Source of the DNA: Candidatus Pantoea persica | GTDB taxonomy: Bacteria; Pseudomonadota; Gammaproteobacteria; Enterobacterales; Enterobacteriaceae | DNA length: 64,000 bases | Assembly: GCF_013753875.1 (NCBI RefSeq) | Contig: NZ_SMDS01000021.1 | Location: 62,001 to 126,000 of the forward strand | Reading direction: 5' to 3' | Shown here: positions 38,759 to 48,840 of the stretch, one piece after another | How positions within the stretch are numbered: the stretch's first letter is position 1 | How the letters are laid out: every line of letters starts with the position of its first letter | The notes under the pieces: generated by a model | Seen by the model: the letters and a program-made list of their open reading frames with translations, nothing else | What the model was told of the DNA's origin: nothing | Database searches by the model: none | Program-made: the position numbers and the translations under genes

Positions 38759-39103
38759 ATGAGCAAACCACCGCTACTCTTTTTTTATCGTACTGGCCGT
38801 GATCGCCGTTCTGGCGACCCGGCAGTTTATCAAGCAGCGACGCGAAGCCGCCGTCAACGATGTGTCGCCGGTGCGCACCCTGACGGTGAAGGTCAAAACC
38901 AAGCGGGAATACCCGTAGCCCAGTCGCCGATCTCGCCAGCGAGAAGTGATCGCCGGCGAAGATATGCGCTATGAGGCCTGGTTTCATCCCGAGATATCAA
39001 GGCGATTGTCGGTGATCGCGATTATAACCAGATGGATACCGGCGCCAGGGGCGAGCTGAAAATGCAGGGATCGCGCTTCGTCAGCTTTACGCCGGTTAAC
39101 TAG
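38759..39103 (+). pseudogene. yhhM: YhhM (DUF2500) small membrane protein, broken
   Basis: ATG 38759 gives MSKPPLLFF. One base change in the T-run at about 38780 then shifts the frame away from FIVLAVIAVLATRQFIKQRR. The middle is partly deleted. Later frames give EDMRYEAWFHPEI and GELKMQGSRFVSFTPVN before TAG 39103, matching the C-terminus of E. coli YhhM. The family's function is unknown. It keeps its E. coli position between yhhN and yhhL. Confidence 0.85.
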
Positions 39104-39230
39104 CAGGGCGTTAATCGAGGTTGGCGGGGCAGGCGACGCGACAGGCGGCCTGCTTGCCGCCCCGGACAGCAACTGGGCACGGGACGCAGCGCGAATGCTT
39201 CTCCGTCCCGGCCAGCGCGCTGGCTCTCTG

Positions 39231-39503
39231 TTACTTCTTCTTCGGAAAGTTAGCTTTCTGCCACGCCAGCAGTTCAAACACGCCGACCAGAAAGATCTTC
39301 GTCTGCGTCCAGTGGTCGATGGGCGGCGCGTCTTTCGGCTGGGTGGCGCGCAGCAGCGTCAGCTGCAGGCCGTGCACCAGCACCATGAAAAAGAGCGCAA
39401 AGTGAATAAAGTAGCGCAGCGGCTTCGGGTAGGGAGCCACTAGGTTGAACAGCAAAAACGCCCAGATGCACAGCGTCAACAGGCGACCTAAATTAAGCAA
39501 CAT
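39231..39503 (-). CDS. yhhL: DUF1145 membrane protein YhhL
   Basis: The 90-residue product is very similar to E. coli YhhL (89): LLNLGRLLTLCIWAFLLFNL, LFFMVLVHGLQLTLL and FLVGVFELLAWQK. It has two or three short hydrophobic segments, so it is an inner-membrane protein of unknown function. Its start overlaps the end of rsmD by 11 bases, the arrangement seen in E. coli, so the two are cotranslated. Intact. Confidence 0.93.
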   Translation of the reverse strand: MLLNLGRLLTLCIWAFLLFNLVAPYPKPLRYFIHFALFFMVLVHGLQLTLLRATQPKDAPPIDHWTQTKIFLVGVFELLAWQKANFPKKK

Positions 39504-40092
39504 CAGATGTCTCCTGTTGTCGGTGATATAAACGATACGCCACTTGCCCGGCGATTTTTTCTCGGTGCAGCGACCAGCTGGCGGGCACCGGCGGCGCGCC
39601 GTGTTCCACTTCGCTTTCCACGTAGATCATCGCCTCCTCTGCCAGCCAGCGATTCTGCTCCAGCAATTGTAGCGTCTGCGCCAGCAGCCCTTTACGAAAC
39701 GGCGGATCGACGAACACCACGTCATAAGGCTCGCCGGCAGCCGCCAGCCAGCTGAGGGTATTGGCGTTGACCACTTTCGCCGCGCTGGCGCGCAGAGTTT
39801 GCACGTTTTTTTCCAGCTGCTGCGCCACGGGACGCTCCAGCTCCAGCAGCGTGACCGACGCCGCATGACGCGACAGAGCCTCCAGCCCGAGCGCGCCGCT
39901 GCCCGTAAAGCAGTCGAGACAGCGCGCCTGCGGCAGCACGGGCGCTAGCCAGTTAAACAGCGTTTCACGCACGCGAGCGGTGGTAGGACGAAGCCCGGCG
40001 CTGTCCGGCACCGGCAGTTTGCGACCGCGCCACTGGCCGCCGATGATTTTGATCTGTCCGGCGCTGCGAGGAGGGTTACTCATCTTGCTCAC
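39493..40092 (-). CDS. rsmD: 16S rRNA (guanine-966-N2)-methyltransferase
   Basis: The 199 residues match E. coli RsmD (198). IKIIGGQWRGRKLPVPD is at the N-terminus, the SAM motif is CLDCFTGSGALGLEALSRHA and the catalytic (D/N)PP(F/Y) is VVFVDPPFRKG (about residue 128). It methylates G966 of 16S rRNA. ATG 40092 is the first in frame. It is divergent from ftsY across 224 bases holding both promoters. Intact. Confidence 0.95.
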   Translation of the reverse strand: MSKMSNPPRSAGQIKIIGGQWRGRKLPVPDSAGLRPTTARVRETLFNWLAPVLPQARCLDCFTGSGALGLEALSRHAASVTLLELERPVAQQLEKNVQTLRASAAKVVNANTLSWLAAAGEPYDVVFVDPPFRKGLLAQTLQLLEQNRWLAEEAMIYVESEVEHGAPPVPASWSLHREKIAGQVAYRLYHRQQETSDVA

Positions 40093-40316
40093 AACTCGTC
40101 ATAATTTATTGCGTAGTTTAACGGGCTAATCGGTGAGAAGAAACGTTAAAAAAGGGTGCTGTAGTGCGCTGGCTGGAAAGTGTTAGACTAATGAGTTTCT
40201 GAAGTAATACATAATTCTGCCGTTTTTCGCCCTGCTGGCGATAAACCAGAACTCATTTCTATCCCCTGGAAACAGCGACCGACCAGGATGACGCCATAGC
40301 GGAGTGTGGTCACACA

Positions 40317-41843
40317 ATGGCAAAAGAGAAAAAACGTGGCTTTTTTTCTTGGCTGGGATTTGGCAAAGAAGAAGAAAAGCAGCAGCCTGCGGACCCCTCT
40401 GAGCAGCAGCCGGAAGAGCCGGCGTTAGCGCAGGCGGAAGCGGACGCGGCGCATACCGTCGAGGTGACCGAGAAGGTTGCCGACGCGCAGCTCGACGCCG
40501 CGCTGGGCGTGGAAACGGTCGATCATCCGGCAGAAGACGCAGCGATTATCGCGCCGTCGGAAGAGATCGTGCCGGAAGAAGAGCCCCCCCTTGCGCCGCA
40601 ACCGGTAGTGGAGAAGATGTTGCCGGAAACGCTGCTGGAAGAGGAGCCGCTGCTGGATGACGACGAGCTGGCGGCGATGGCGTTAGCGCAGGCGCCGCAG
40701 GACGAGGCGGCGGCTGAGGTTGCCGCCGAAGAGACACGCCAGCTGAATGAGATTGCTGCGGCGGCTGCCGAAGAGGCGCCCCGTAAGGAAGAGATGGCTG
40801 CCGACGCGGCGCGCCAGCAAAACAGCGTGCAGGCCGCAGACCAGGCGGAAGCGCAATATACCGTCAGAGATCTGCCGCTCGCCGCCGCGCCGATCGTCGC
40901 TCAGGAGCAGGAGCGCCCGCCCAAAGAGGGCTTCTTCGCGCGTCTGAAGCGCAGCCTGGTGAAGACCCGCCAGTATCTGGGATCCGGCTTTATCAGCCTG
41001 TTCCGCGGCAAGAAAATCGACGACGATCTGTTCGAAGTGCTGGAAGAGCAGCTGCTGATCGCCGACGTTGGCGTCGAAACCACGCGCCGCATTATCACCA
41101 ACCTGACGCAGCAGGCGAACCGCAAGCAGCTGCGTGACGCGGAAGCGCTTTACGGCGTGCTGAAAGCGGAGATGTCAGGCATCCTGGCGAAGGTTGACGC
41201 GCCGCTCGACGTCAGCGGCAAAGCGCCGTTTGTCATCCTGGTGGTCGGCGTCAACGGCGTGGGCAAAACCACAACCATAGGCAAGTTGGCGCACCAGTAT
41301 CAGGCGCAGGGCAAGTCGGTGATGCTGGCGGCAGGCGACACCTTCCGCGCGGCCGCCGTCGAGCAACTGCAGGTCTGGGGCGAGCGCAACCACATTCCGG
41401 TGGTGGCGCAGCATACCGGCGCAGACTCCGCTTCGGTGATTTTCGACGCCATCCAGGCGGCGAAAGCGCGCAGCGTCGACGTGCTGATCGCCGATACGGC
41501 GGGACGCTTGCAGAACAAATCGCATCTGATGGAGGAGCTGAAGAAAATCACCCGCGTGATGAAAAAGCTGGACATGGATGCGCCGCACGAGGTGATGCTC
41601 ACCATCGACGCCAGCACCGGCCAGAACGCCATCAGCCAGGCGAAGCTTTTCCATGAAGCGGTCGGCCTGACCGGCATTACCCTGACCAAGCTGGACGGCA
41701 CGGCGAAAGGCGGCGTGATCTTTTCGGTGGCCGATCAGTTCGGTATCCCGATACGCTATATCGGCGTCGGAGAAGGCATTGAAGATTTACGGCCGTTTAA
41801 GGCCGAGGATTTTATTGAGTCACTGTTTGCCCAAGAGGACTAA
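40317..41843 (+). CDS. ftsY: Signal recognition particle receptor FtsY
   Basis: The product has 508 residues. An acidic, Ala/Glu/Pro-rich A domain (residues about 15-205) follows the short basic membrane-targeting start (MAKEKKRGFFSWLGF). The NG GTPase domain then shows GVNGVGKTTTIGKLAHQY (P-loop), AGDTFRAAAVEQLQVWG, DTAGRLQNKSHLM and TKLDGTAKGGVIFSV. FtsY docks SRP-ribosome complexes at the membrane. A run of seven C in the A domain (about 40585) is in frame and harmless. It starts the ftsY-ftsE-ftsX operon. Essential and intact. Confidence 0.97.
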   Translation: MAKEKKRGFFSWLGFGKEEEKQQPADPSEQQPEEPALAQAEADAAHTVEVTEKVADAQLDAALGVETVDHPAEDAAIIAPSEEIVPEEEPPLAPQPVVEKMLPETLLEEEPLLDDDELAAMALAQAPQDEAAAEVAAEETRQLNEIAAAAAEEAPRKEEMAADAARQQNSVQAADQAEAQYTVRDLPLAAAPIVAQEQERPPKEGFFARLKRSLVKTRQYLGSGFISLFRGKKIDDDLFEVLEEQLLIADVGVETTRRIITNLTQQANRKQLRDAEALYGVLKAEMSGILAKVDAPLDVSGKAPFVILVVGVNGVGKTTTIGKLAHQYQAQGKSVMLAAGDTFRAAAVEQLQVWGERNHIPVVAQHTGADSASVIFDAIQAAKARSVDVLIADTAGRLQNKSHLMEELKKITRVMKKLDMDAPHEVMLTIDASTGQNAISQAKLFHEAVGLTGITLTKLDGTAKGGVIFSVADQFGIPIRYIGVGEGIEDLRPFKAEDFIESLFAQED

Positions 41844-41848
41844 TTGGG

Positions 41849-42571
41849 ATAATTCGCTTTGAAGAGGTCAGTAAGGCCTATCTCGGTGGACGTCAGGCGC
41901 TGCAGGGCGTGGATTTTCATCTGCGCACGGGCGAAATGGCGTTTCTGACCGGCCATTCCGGCGCGGGCAAGAGCACCTTACTGAAGCTGATTTGTGGCAT
42001 TGATCGGCCGAGTGCGGGCCAAATCTGGTTCAGCGGCCACGACATTTCCCGGCTGCGCAACATCGAGGTGGCCTTTCTGCGGCGACAGATCGGCATGATC
42101 TTCCAGGATCACCACCTGCTGATGGACCGCTCGGTCTATAATAACGTGGCGATCCCGCTGATTATTTCCGGCGCCAGCGGCGAAGATATTCGCCGTCGCG
42201 TGTCGGCTGCGCTGGATAAGGTCGGCCTGCTCGACAAGGAGAAAAGCTTTCCGATTCAACTCTCCGGCGGTGAACAGCAGCGCGTCGGTATCGCGCGCGC
42301 CGTGGTGAACAAGCCCGTCGTGCTGCTGGCGGATGAACCGACCGGCAACCTCGACGACGCGCTGTCGGAAGATATCTTGCGCCTGTTTGAGGAGTTCAAC
42401 CGCGTGGGCGTGACGGTACTAATGGCGACGCACGACAGCGGCCTGCTCGCGCGACGTCACTATCGCGTGATGACGCTCAATCAGGGACGCCTGCATGGAG
42501 GCCACGAAATAGACGCAATAAACGTCCCGCCGCGCCGAAAGCCAAAGCGCCGTCCAAAAGCAAAGCACTGA
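41849..42571 (+). CDS. ftsE: Cell-division ABC ATPase FtsE with ATA in place of the start codon
   Basis: The sequence of FtsE is complete from [20 protein letters not shown]. Walker [17 protein letters not shown], the signature [17 protein letters not shown], Walker [16 protein letters not shown] and the H-loop MATHDSG are all present. The codon where E. coli has ATG, 5 bases after the ftsY stop, is ATA (41849-41851). The next ATG in frame (41909) would drop the first beta strands. One extra A at the end (GAAATAG for GAATAG) also lets the frame run 60 bases past the normal stop, to 42571, into ftsX. ATA can start translation only weakly, so expression is doubtful. Confidence 0.85.
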   Translation: MIRFEEVSKAYLGGRQALQGVDFHLRTGEMAFLTGHSGAGKSTLLKLICGIDRPSAGQIWFSGHDISRLRNIEVAFLRRQIGMIFQDHHLLMDRSVYNNVAIPLIISGASGEDIRRRVSAALDKVGLLDKEKSFPIQLSGGEQQRVGIARAVVNKPVVLLADEPTGNLDDALSEDILRLFEEFNRVGVTVLMATHDSGLLARRHYRVMTLNQGRLHGGHEIDAINVPPRRKPKRRPKAKH

Positions 42572-43455
42572 AGGGCGGCTGGCAAGAGCAGTGGCGCTAC
42601 GCATGGCGCGGCACCCTGTCGGATATGTACCGCCAGCCGCTGGCGACGCTGCTGACGGTCATAGTTATCGCTATCTCGCTGACGCTGCCCAGCGTCTGCT
42701 ATATGGTGTGGAAGAACGTCAGCCAGGCCGCGACACAGTGGTAACCGGCGCCGCAGCTGACTGTCTATCTTTCGAAAACGCTGGACGACACCGCCGCGGA
42801 AAAAAATGTGTTGGCGCAGCTGAAGCAGGTCGACGGCGTCGACAGCATCAACTATCTGACGCGCGAAGAGGCGCTGAACGAATTCCGCAACTGGTCGGGC
42901 TTTGGCGGTACGATGGATATGCTGGAGCAGAACCCGCTGCCGGCGGTGGCGATCGTGACGCCGAAGCTCAATTTTCAGAACTCCGACACCATGCAAAACC
43001 TGCACGATACGGTAGCGAAGGTGCAGGGCGTCGATGAGGTGCGCATGGACGACAGCGGGTTCGCCCGTCTTGCGGCGCTGACCGGGCTGGTGGGTCAGGT
43101 CGCCTCGATGATCGGCATCCTGATGATCGTGGCGGTGTTCCTGGTTATCGGCAACAGCGTGCGGCTGAGCATCTTCGCCCGGCGCGACACCATTAACGTG
43201 CAGAAGCTGATCGGTGCCACCGATGGCTTTATCCTGCGCCCGTTCCTCTACGGCGGCGCGCTGCTCGGCTTCAGCGGCGCGGTGTTGTTGCTGATCCTCT
43301 CCGAGGTGCTGGTGCTGTGCCTGTAGTCGGTGGTGGCGCAGGTCTTCGGCACCGCCTTCGTGCTGGAGGGCTTTTCATGGGACGAAGGGCTGCTGCTGCT
43401 GATCGCCGCCTGGCTGTCGACGGTGCAACATTTACGTCGTTTTACGCCTCAGTAA
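42517..43455 (+). pseudogene. ftsX: Cell-division permease FtsX, no start codon and two in-frame stops
   Basis: In one continuous frame the FtsX sequence runs from [20 protein letters not shown] through [60 protein letters not shown] and [15 protein letters not shown] to HLRRFTPQ, stop 43455. The ATG expected before NKR is absent (CGC-AAT-AAA). TAA at 42742 and TAG at 43324 interrupt it. About 11 residues are deleted in-frame in the last membrane span. FtsEX links the divisome to cell-wall hydrolase activation by EnvC. In E. coli its loss is tolerated in high-osmolarity medium. Confidence 0.9.
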
Positions 43456-43696
43456 CCGCCTGCAATGTTTTTTTGATATAATATTCCTCTGCTGCCGACG
43501 ATCCGGGCGCAGAGAAACCGCCTCTCTTCCTGCCTCGTCATCTGTGTGTAAAATATTCACTGCTATAATTTGACCTGTGGATAAATTAGCTACTCGAAGT
43601 AGCACAGATTGCTTTCGGATTTTCTCTGACGTTGACTTAAGGTAACGTCTGCGTAAAGGGAAGATGCAGCAACTTAATGACTATGTGAGGATTTGA

Positions 43697-44554
43697 ATGA
43701 CCAAAGAAATGCAAACTTTAGCTATTGCTCCTCTTAGCAACCAAGAATCTTACATTCGGGCTGCCAACGTCTGGCCGATGCTGTCGGCAGAAGAGGAAAA
43801 AGCGCTGGCTGAACGGCTGCATTACCAGGGCGATCTGGATGCAGCCAAGACGCTGATCCTGTCTCACCTGCGCTTTGTAGTTCATATCGCTCGTAATTAC
43901 TCTGGTTACGGCCTGCCGCAGGCGGACCTGATTCAGGAAGGCAACATCGGCCTCATGAAGGCGGTGCGTCGTTTTAACCCTGAAGTGGGCGTACGTCTGG
44001 TCTCCTTCGCCGTGCACTGGATTAAAGCCGAGATCCACGAATACGTGCTGCGCAACTGGCGTATCGTGAAGGTCGCTACCACCAAAGCGCAGCGCAAGCT
44101 GTTCTTTAACCTGCGTAAAACCAAGCAGCGTCTGGGCTGGTTCAACCAGGACGAAGTCGAGATGGTGGCGCGTGAACTGGGCGTAAGCAGCAAAGACGTG
44201 CGCGAAATGGAATCGCGTATGGCCGCGCAGGATATGACCTTTGATATGTCCGCTGATGATGAGAGCGGCGAATGCAAAGCGATGGCGCCGGTGCTCTATC
44301 TGCAGGATAAAACCTCCGACTTCGCCGACGGCATCGAAGAGGATAACTGGGAAGCGCACGCCGCCGACAAGCTGAATGACGCGATGCTGGGCCTCGACGA
44401 GCGCAGCCAGCACATCATCCGTGCTCGCTGGCTGGACGAAGGGAACAAAACCACGCTGCAGGAGCTGGCGGATCGCTACGGTGTCTCGGCCGAGCGTGTG
44501 CGGCAGCTGGAGAAAAACGCTATGGAAAAACTGCGCATGGCGATAGAAGCATAA
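43697..44554 (+). CDS. rpoH: Heat-shock sigma factor sigma-32
   Basis: The 285 residues are nearly the E. coli RpoH sequence. Region 2 is seen as [39 protein letters not shown] and [16 protein letters not shown]. The RpoH box is [18 protein letters not shown] and region 4 is [20 protein letters not shown]. It directs transcription of chaperone and protease genes. GAGGA precedes ATG 43697. The 241 bases between ftsX and rpoH hold its promoters; I could not assign individual ones. A terminator follows. Intact. Confidence 0.98.
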   Translation: MTKEMQTLAIAPLSNQESYIRAANVWPMLSAEEEKALAERLHYQGDLDAAKTLILSHLRFVVHIARNYSGYGLPQADLIQEGNIGLMKAVRRFNPEVGVRLVSFAVHWIKAEIHEYVLRNWRIVKVATTKAQRKLFFNLRKTKQRLGWFNQDEVEMVARELGVSSKDVREMESRMAAQDMTFDMSADDESGECKAMAPVLYLQDKTSDFADGIEEDNWEAHAADKLNDAMLGLDERSQHIIRARWLDEGNKTTLQELADRYGVSAERVRQLEKNAMEKLRMAIEA

Positions 44555-44561
44555 CGAAAAT

Positions 44562-44587
44562 GGGCGACGCGAAGTCGCCCTTTTTTT
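44562..44587 (+). terminator. Terminator of rpoH
   Basis: GGGCGAC (44562-44568) pairs with GTCGCCC (44574-44580) around GCGAA, followed by seven T. Confidence 0.92.
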
Positions 44588-44601
44588 GCTCGCTATTTTA
44601 C

Positions 44602-44968
44602 CTAGCCATCAACCTGTGCGCGAAAGCCGCAGGCCTGCATAAAGGCGGCGCGATCGCGCTGCCGTCATCCGCCACCCACCATGTGGAGAGCAAACCGTTC
44701 TGCGCCATGGTCTCTTCCAGTAGATACTGACCTACGCCGCGACGGCGCGTTACCTCGTGCACCTCCAGCTGCGAAACCTTTCCCTGCGTGCCGACGATCT
44801 CCAGCTTTAACGCGCCCAACAGGCGCGCATTAAAGCGCGCCGCATAAAGCCGGTGGTTTTCACTCAGTCCCTGCTTAGCTGCGCCAGATCTTCCCCCGGC
44901 CAGATTTTCGCCAGATCGCTCTGGTCCTGCGCCGTCAGCGTCGTCAGGCGCAAAATCGTGAGTTTCAT
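44602..44968 (-). pseudogene. panM: PanD maturation factor PanM (PanZ), frameshifted
   Basis: ATG 44968 gives KLTILRLTTLTAQDQSDLAK and IWPGEDLAQL, then one base is missing (about 44880). The next frame gives LKLEIVGTQGKVSQLEVHEV and TRRRGVGQYLLEE (the GNAT acetyl-CoA loop), and a second shift gives AAFMQACGFRAQVDG, stop 44602. PanM/PanZ promotes autocleavage of aspartate decarboxylase PanD and so beta-alanine and pantothenate synthesis. Its loss could make the cell depend on outside pantothenate or on a PanD that matures alone. Confidence 0.88.
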
Positions 44969-45360
44969 AATAAACACCTGTACTAATCGAAAGAGGCTAG
45001 TGTAGCGAATTTAGACAGTCAGAGCGCCGTCACTTTTTTATGATGAAAACAGGTCAAAAGATGGTCTGGATGCTAGGATGATGGAAGTAAAGAATAACAA
45101 GTGGCGCAAAAGCCAGCATAACGCGCTGGGAAAATGGCGGCAAGCCTGCAGAACAACCAGAGGATTATGCTGTTCAGTGCGGCTGTATCCCAATGTGTCA
45201 GTTGATTTACAGAAGAAACTTCCTGTTTAATAACCTGAAAAATAAAGCCTTATTACCAACAAATACCGGACAGCTCGCTAAGTGCTTAATAACACATCAT
45301 TTTTCAGCTTTATCCGGTAGCAACAGCAAATCACAGACACAACAAGATGGGGAAGTCTGC
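44969..45360. promoter_or_regulatory. Intergenic region upstream of livK
   Basis: This is 392 bases without a supported gene. The second half is AT-rich and ends in an AAGATGGGGAAGTC stretch before the livK start. In E. coli this locus is Lrp-controlled. I see no unambiguous operator. The open frame from 45193 into livK lacks protein character. Confidence 0.45.
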
Positions 45361-46488
45361 ATGAAAATGAGTAAAGGCCGCGCATTACTGGCGGGTTGCG
45401 TTGCGCTGGCGATGAGCCACGCCTCCCTGGCTGCCGACATTAAAATTGCGATTGTGGGCGCCATTACCGGCCCGGTCGCGCAGTATGGCGATATGCAGTT
45501 CACCGGCGCTGCGCAGGCAATTAAGGATATCAACGCTAAAGGCGGCGTAAACGGCAACAAACTAGTGGGCGTAGAGTATGACGACGCCTGCGACCCGAAA
45601 CAAGCTGTCGCCGTGGCGAACAAGGTCGTCAACGACGCCATCAAATATGTTATCGGCCACCTTTGCTCCTCTTCTACTCAGCCTGCGTCTGATATCTATA
45701 ACGATGAAGGCGTGCTGATGATCACCCCGGCGGCAACCGCGCCGGAGTTGACCGCACGCGGCTATGAAACCATTATGCGCACCACCGGCCTCGACTCCGA
45801 TCAGGGCCCGACAGCCGCCAGCTATATCCTTGACCAGATCAAGCCGAAGCGTATCGCGGTAGTGCATGACAAGCAGCAGTACGGTCAGGGACTGGCGGAG
45901 TCGGTCCAGAAAACCCTGAAGGCCAAAGGCGGCAACGTGGTGCTGTTTGAAGGCATCACCGCCGGCGACAAAGATTTCTCTACGCTGATCGCGCGCCTGA
46001 AAAAAGAGAACGTCAATTTCGTTTACTACGGCGGCTACTACCCGGAAATGGGCCAGATCCTGCGTCAGGCGAAGGCGGCTGGTCTGAATGCCGGCTTTAT
46101 GGGACCGGAAGGCGTGGGCAACGCCTCACTGTCTAACATCGCGGGCGACGCGTCTGAAGGCATCTACGTGACGCTGCCGAAGCGTTATGACCAGCTGCCG
46201 GAAAACAAGGCAATCGTCGACGCGATTAAAACCAACAGCGCGCAGAACCGCAAAGATCCGACCGGTCCGTTTGTCTGGACCACCTACGCGGCGATCCAGT
46301 CGCTGACGGCCGGTATCGAGCGCAGCAAGAGCGACGAGCCGGAAGAGATCGTGAAAAGCCTGAAGGGCAGCGGGCCGGTGCCGACGGTGATGGCAAACCT
46401 GAGCTGGGACCAGAAGGGCGATCTGAAAGGCTTCGAGTTCGGCGTTTTTAAGTGGCACAAAGACGGCTCTTCTACTGCCGTTAAGTAA
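45361..46488 (+). CDS. livK: Branched-chain amino-acid binding protein (LivJ/LivK type)
   Basis: The 375-residue periplasmic type I binding protein has a signal peptide [18 protein letters not shown] ending before [49 protein letters not shown] and [16 protein letters not shown], including the disulfide Cys pair, match E. coli LivJ/LivK closely. It binds Leu/Ile/Val and delivers them to LivHMGF. E. coli has two such genes; only one is present here. Start ATG 45361 gives the proper signal peptide. A hairpin separates it from livH. Intact. Confidence 0.95.
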   Translation: MKMSKGRALLAGCVALAMSHASLAADIKIAIVGAITGPVAQYGDMQFTGAAQAIKDINAKGGVNGNKLVGVEYDDACDPKQAVAVANKVVNDAIKYVIGHLCSSSTQPASDIYNDEGVLMITPAATAPELTARGYETIMRTTGLDSDQGPTAASYILDQIKPKRIAVVHDKQQYGQGLAESVQKTLKAKGGNVVLFEGITAGDKDFSTLIARLKKENVNFVYYGGYYPEMGQILRQAKAAGLNAGFMGPEGVGNASLSNIAGDASEGIYVTLPKRYDQLPENKAIVDAIKTNSAQNRKDPTGPFVWTTYAAIQSLTAGIERSKSDEPEEIVKSLKGSGPVPTVMANLSWDQKGDLKGFEFGVFKWHKDGSSTAVK

Positions 46489-46497
46489 TTGAACAGA

Positions 46498-46521
46498 CCC
46501 TCTCCTGCCGGCGGGAGAGGG
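46498..46521 (+). terminator. Hairpin between livK and livH
   Basis: CCCTCTCC (46498-46505) pairs with GGAGAGGG (46514-46521). No T-run follows directly, so it probably attenuates transcription or protects the abundant livK message, as intercistronic hairpins do. Confidence 0.65.
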
Positions 46522-46627
46522 AGGGAAGGAAGAGAGGCACGCCGGTTTGCGGCGGCCTCCCTTCTGTCCTGGCCTCTTTCCGTTGAGCAGAAAGGGGATT
46601 TTTTTTGCTCCTGAGCAGGTCCTCACT

Positions 46628-47554
46628 ATGTCCGAGCAGTTTCTCTATTTTATTCAGCAGATGCTTAACGGGGTCACCCTCGGCAGCACCTATGCGCTGA
46701 TTGCCATCGGTTATACCATGGTTTACGGCATTATCGGCATGATCAACTTCGCCCACGGCGAGGTCTATATGATCGGCAGCTATGTCTCCTTTATCGTAAT
46801 AGCCGCCCTGATGATGATGGGCATCGACACCGCCTGGCTGATGATCGCCGCCGGCTTCGTTATGGCGATTCTGATCTCCAGCGCCTACGGCTGGAGCATC
46901 GAGCGCGTTGCCTACAAGCCGGTGCGCGCATCGAAGCGGTTAATCGCGCTGATCTCCGCCATCGGCATGTCGATCTTCCTGCAAAACTACGTCAGCCTGA
47001 CGCAGGGCTCGCGCGATCTGGCGCTGCCGAGCCTGATCAACGGGCAGTGGACGCTGGGCGAAAGCAACGGCTTCGCCGCCACGGTATCGACGATGCAGAT
47101 CGTCATCTGGCTGGTGACCCTGCTGGCAATGTTGGCGCTGACGCTGTTTATCCGCTATTCGCGCATGGGTCGCGCCTGCCGCGCCTGCGCCGAAGATCTG
47201 AAGATGGCGAGCCTGCTCGGCATCAATACCGACCGCGTTATCTCTCTGACCTTCGTGATCGGCGCGGCAATGGCAGCGGTAGCAGGCGTGCTGCTCGGCC
47301 AGTTCTACGGCTCCATCAACCCCTTTATCGGCTTTATGGCCGGAATGAAGGCCTTTACCGCCGCGGTGCTGGGCGGCATCGGCAGCATTCCGGGCGCAAT
47401 GATCGGCGGCCTAGTGCTCGGCATCGCCGAAGCGCTGACCTCGGCCTACCTCAGCACCGAATATAAAGACGTGGTCTCCTTCGCGCTGCTGATCGTGGTG
47501 CTGCTGGTGATGCCGACAGGCATTCTTGGCCGCCCGGAGGTAGAGAAAGTATGA
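46628..47554 (+). CDS. livH: Branched-chain amino-acid ABC permease LivH
   Basis: The product has 308 residues, the E. coli length, with about eight membrane spans. [20 protein letters not shown] and [16 protein letters not shown] are the LivH family signature, and [20 protein letters not shown] is the coupling helix that touches the ATPase. It forms the heteromeric channel with LivM. ATG 46628 is chosen over an upstream open frame from 46547. Its TGA overlaps the livM ATG by 4 bases. Intact. Confidence 0.96.
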   Translation: MSEQFLYFIQQMLNGVTLGSTYALIAIGYTMVYGIIGMINFAHGEVYMIGSYVSFIVIAALMMMGIDTAWLMIAAGFVMAILISSAYGWSIERVAYKPVRASKRLIALISAIGMSIFLQNYVSLTQGSRDLALPSLINGQWTLGESNGFAATVSTMQIVIWLVTLLAMLALTLFIRYSRMGRACRACAEDLKMASLLGINTDRVISLTFVIGAAMAAVAGVLLGQFYGSINPFIGFMAGMKAFTAAVLGGIGSIPGAMIGGLVLGIAEALTSAYLSTEYKDVVSFALLIVVLLVMPTGILGRPEVEKV

Positions 47555-48840
47555 AATCCTCCTTTATCAACGCGCTGCTCTCATCCGTGATGCTGCTGGT
47601 GCTGGCGAGCTTCTTTATGGGCATGCGCCTCGGCCTTGACAGCATGCAGCTGGTGGTGCATAGCGCCGGCGAGGTGCGCTGGAACTGGATTTTCGTCGGC
47701 TGCGCCGTGGTGTTTCTGTTCCAGCTGCTGCGCCCGTTCTGGCAGCGCGGCCTGAAGAAGATTTCTGGCACGGCGCTGGTGCTGCCCGGTATTGATGGCT
47801 CAAGCCCTAAGCAGAAGCTGTTTATGCTGGTGCTGATGGTGGTAGCGGTGGCCTGGCCCTTTTTTGTGTCGCGCGGCGCGGTGGATATCGCCACCCTGAC
47901 GCTGATCTACGTAATGCTCGGCCTGGGGCTGAACGTGGTGGCCGGTCTTTCCGGCTTGCTGGTGCTCGGCTACGGCGGTTTCTACGCCATCGGCGCCTAC
48001 ACTTTTGCGTTGCTGAATCACTATTTCGGCCTCGGCTTCTGGGAGTGTCTGCCGCTGGCGGGCATCGTCGCGGCGCTGTTCGGCCTGCTGCTCGGCTTTC
48101 CGGTGCTGCGCCTGCGCGGCGACTACCTGGCGATCGTCACCCTCGGCTTCGGCGAGATCGTGCGTATTCTGCTGCTGAACAACACCGCCATTACCGGCGG
48201 CCCCAACGGCATCGCGCATATCCCGAAACCCTCGCTGTTCGGCCTGGAGTTCGGCCGCAAAGTTTCCGAGGGCGGCTGGAGCACCTTCCATGACTTCTTC
48301 GGCCTGAAGTATGACCCCAGCGACCGCGTGATTTTCCTCTACCTGGTGGCGCTGCTGCTGGTGGCGCTGACAATGTTTGTGATCAACCGCCTGCTGCGCA
48401 TGCCGCTGGGCCGCGCGTGGGAAGCGTTGCGCGAAGATGAGATCGCCTGCCGCTCGCTGGGCCTCAGCCCGACGCGCATCAAGCTGACCGCCTTTACCAT
48501 CAGCGCCGCTTTCGCTGGCTTCGCCGGCACGCTGTTCGCCGCGCGCCAGGGCTTCGTCAGTCCGGAATCCTTTACCTTCGTCGAGTCCGCCTTTGTGCTG
48601 GCGATCGTGGTGCTGGGTGGCATGGGTTCGCAGTTCGCCGTGATCCTCGCGGCGATCCTACTGGTGGCGTCGCGCGAGCTGATGCGCGATCTGAATGAAT
48701 ACAGTATGCTGGTGCTGGGCGGCCTGATGGTGCTGATGATGATCTGGCGTCCGCAGGGGCTGCTGCCGATGAAGCGTCCGCACCTGAAACTGAAGCAGAA
48801 ACAAGGAGAGCAGCATGAGTCAGCCTTTATTAGCCGTTGA
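47551..48840 (+). CDS. livM: Branched-chain amino-acid ABC permease LivM
   Basis: The 429-residue second permease of the Liv system has an N-terminal extension with two spans, as in E. coli Liv[52 protein letters not shown] and [20 protein letters not shown] (coupling helix) are visible. It overlaps livH by 4 bases at ATGA and livG by 26 bases, so cotranslation is likely. Intact. Confidence 0.96.
   Translation: MKSSFINALLSSVMLLVLASFFMGMRLGLDSMQLVVHSAGEVRWNWIFVGCAVVFLFQLLRPFWQRGLKKISGTALVLPGIDGSSPKQKLFMLVLMVVAVAWPFFVSRGAVDIATLTLIYVMLGLGLNVVAGLSGLLVLGYGGFYAIGAYTFALLNHYFGLGFWECLPLAGIVAALFGLLLGFPVLRLRGDYLAIVTLGFGEIVRILLLNNTAITGGPNGIAHIPKPSLFGLEFGRKVSEGGWSTFHDFFGLKYDPSDRVIFLYLVALLLVALTMFVINRLLRMPLGRAWEALREDEIACRSLGLSPTRIKLTAFTISAAFAGFAGTLFAARQGFVSPESFTFVESAFVLAIVVLGGMGSQFAVILAAILLVASRELMRDLNEYSMLVLGGLMVLMMIWRPQGLLPMKRPHLKLKQKQGEQHESAFISR

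Noticed and set aside
45193-45360. A longer livK frame.
   Set aside because: Only the start at 45361 gives a proper signal peptide directly ahead of the mature binding protein.
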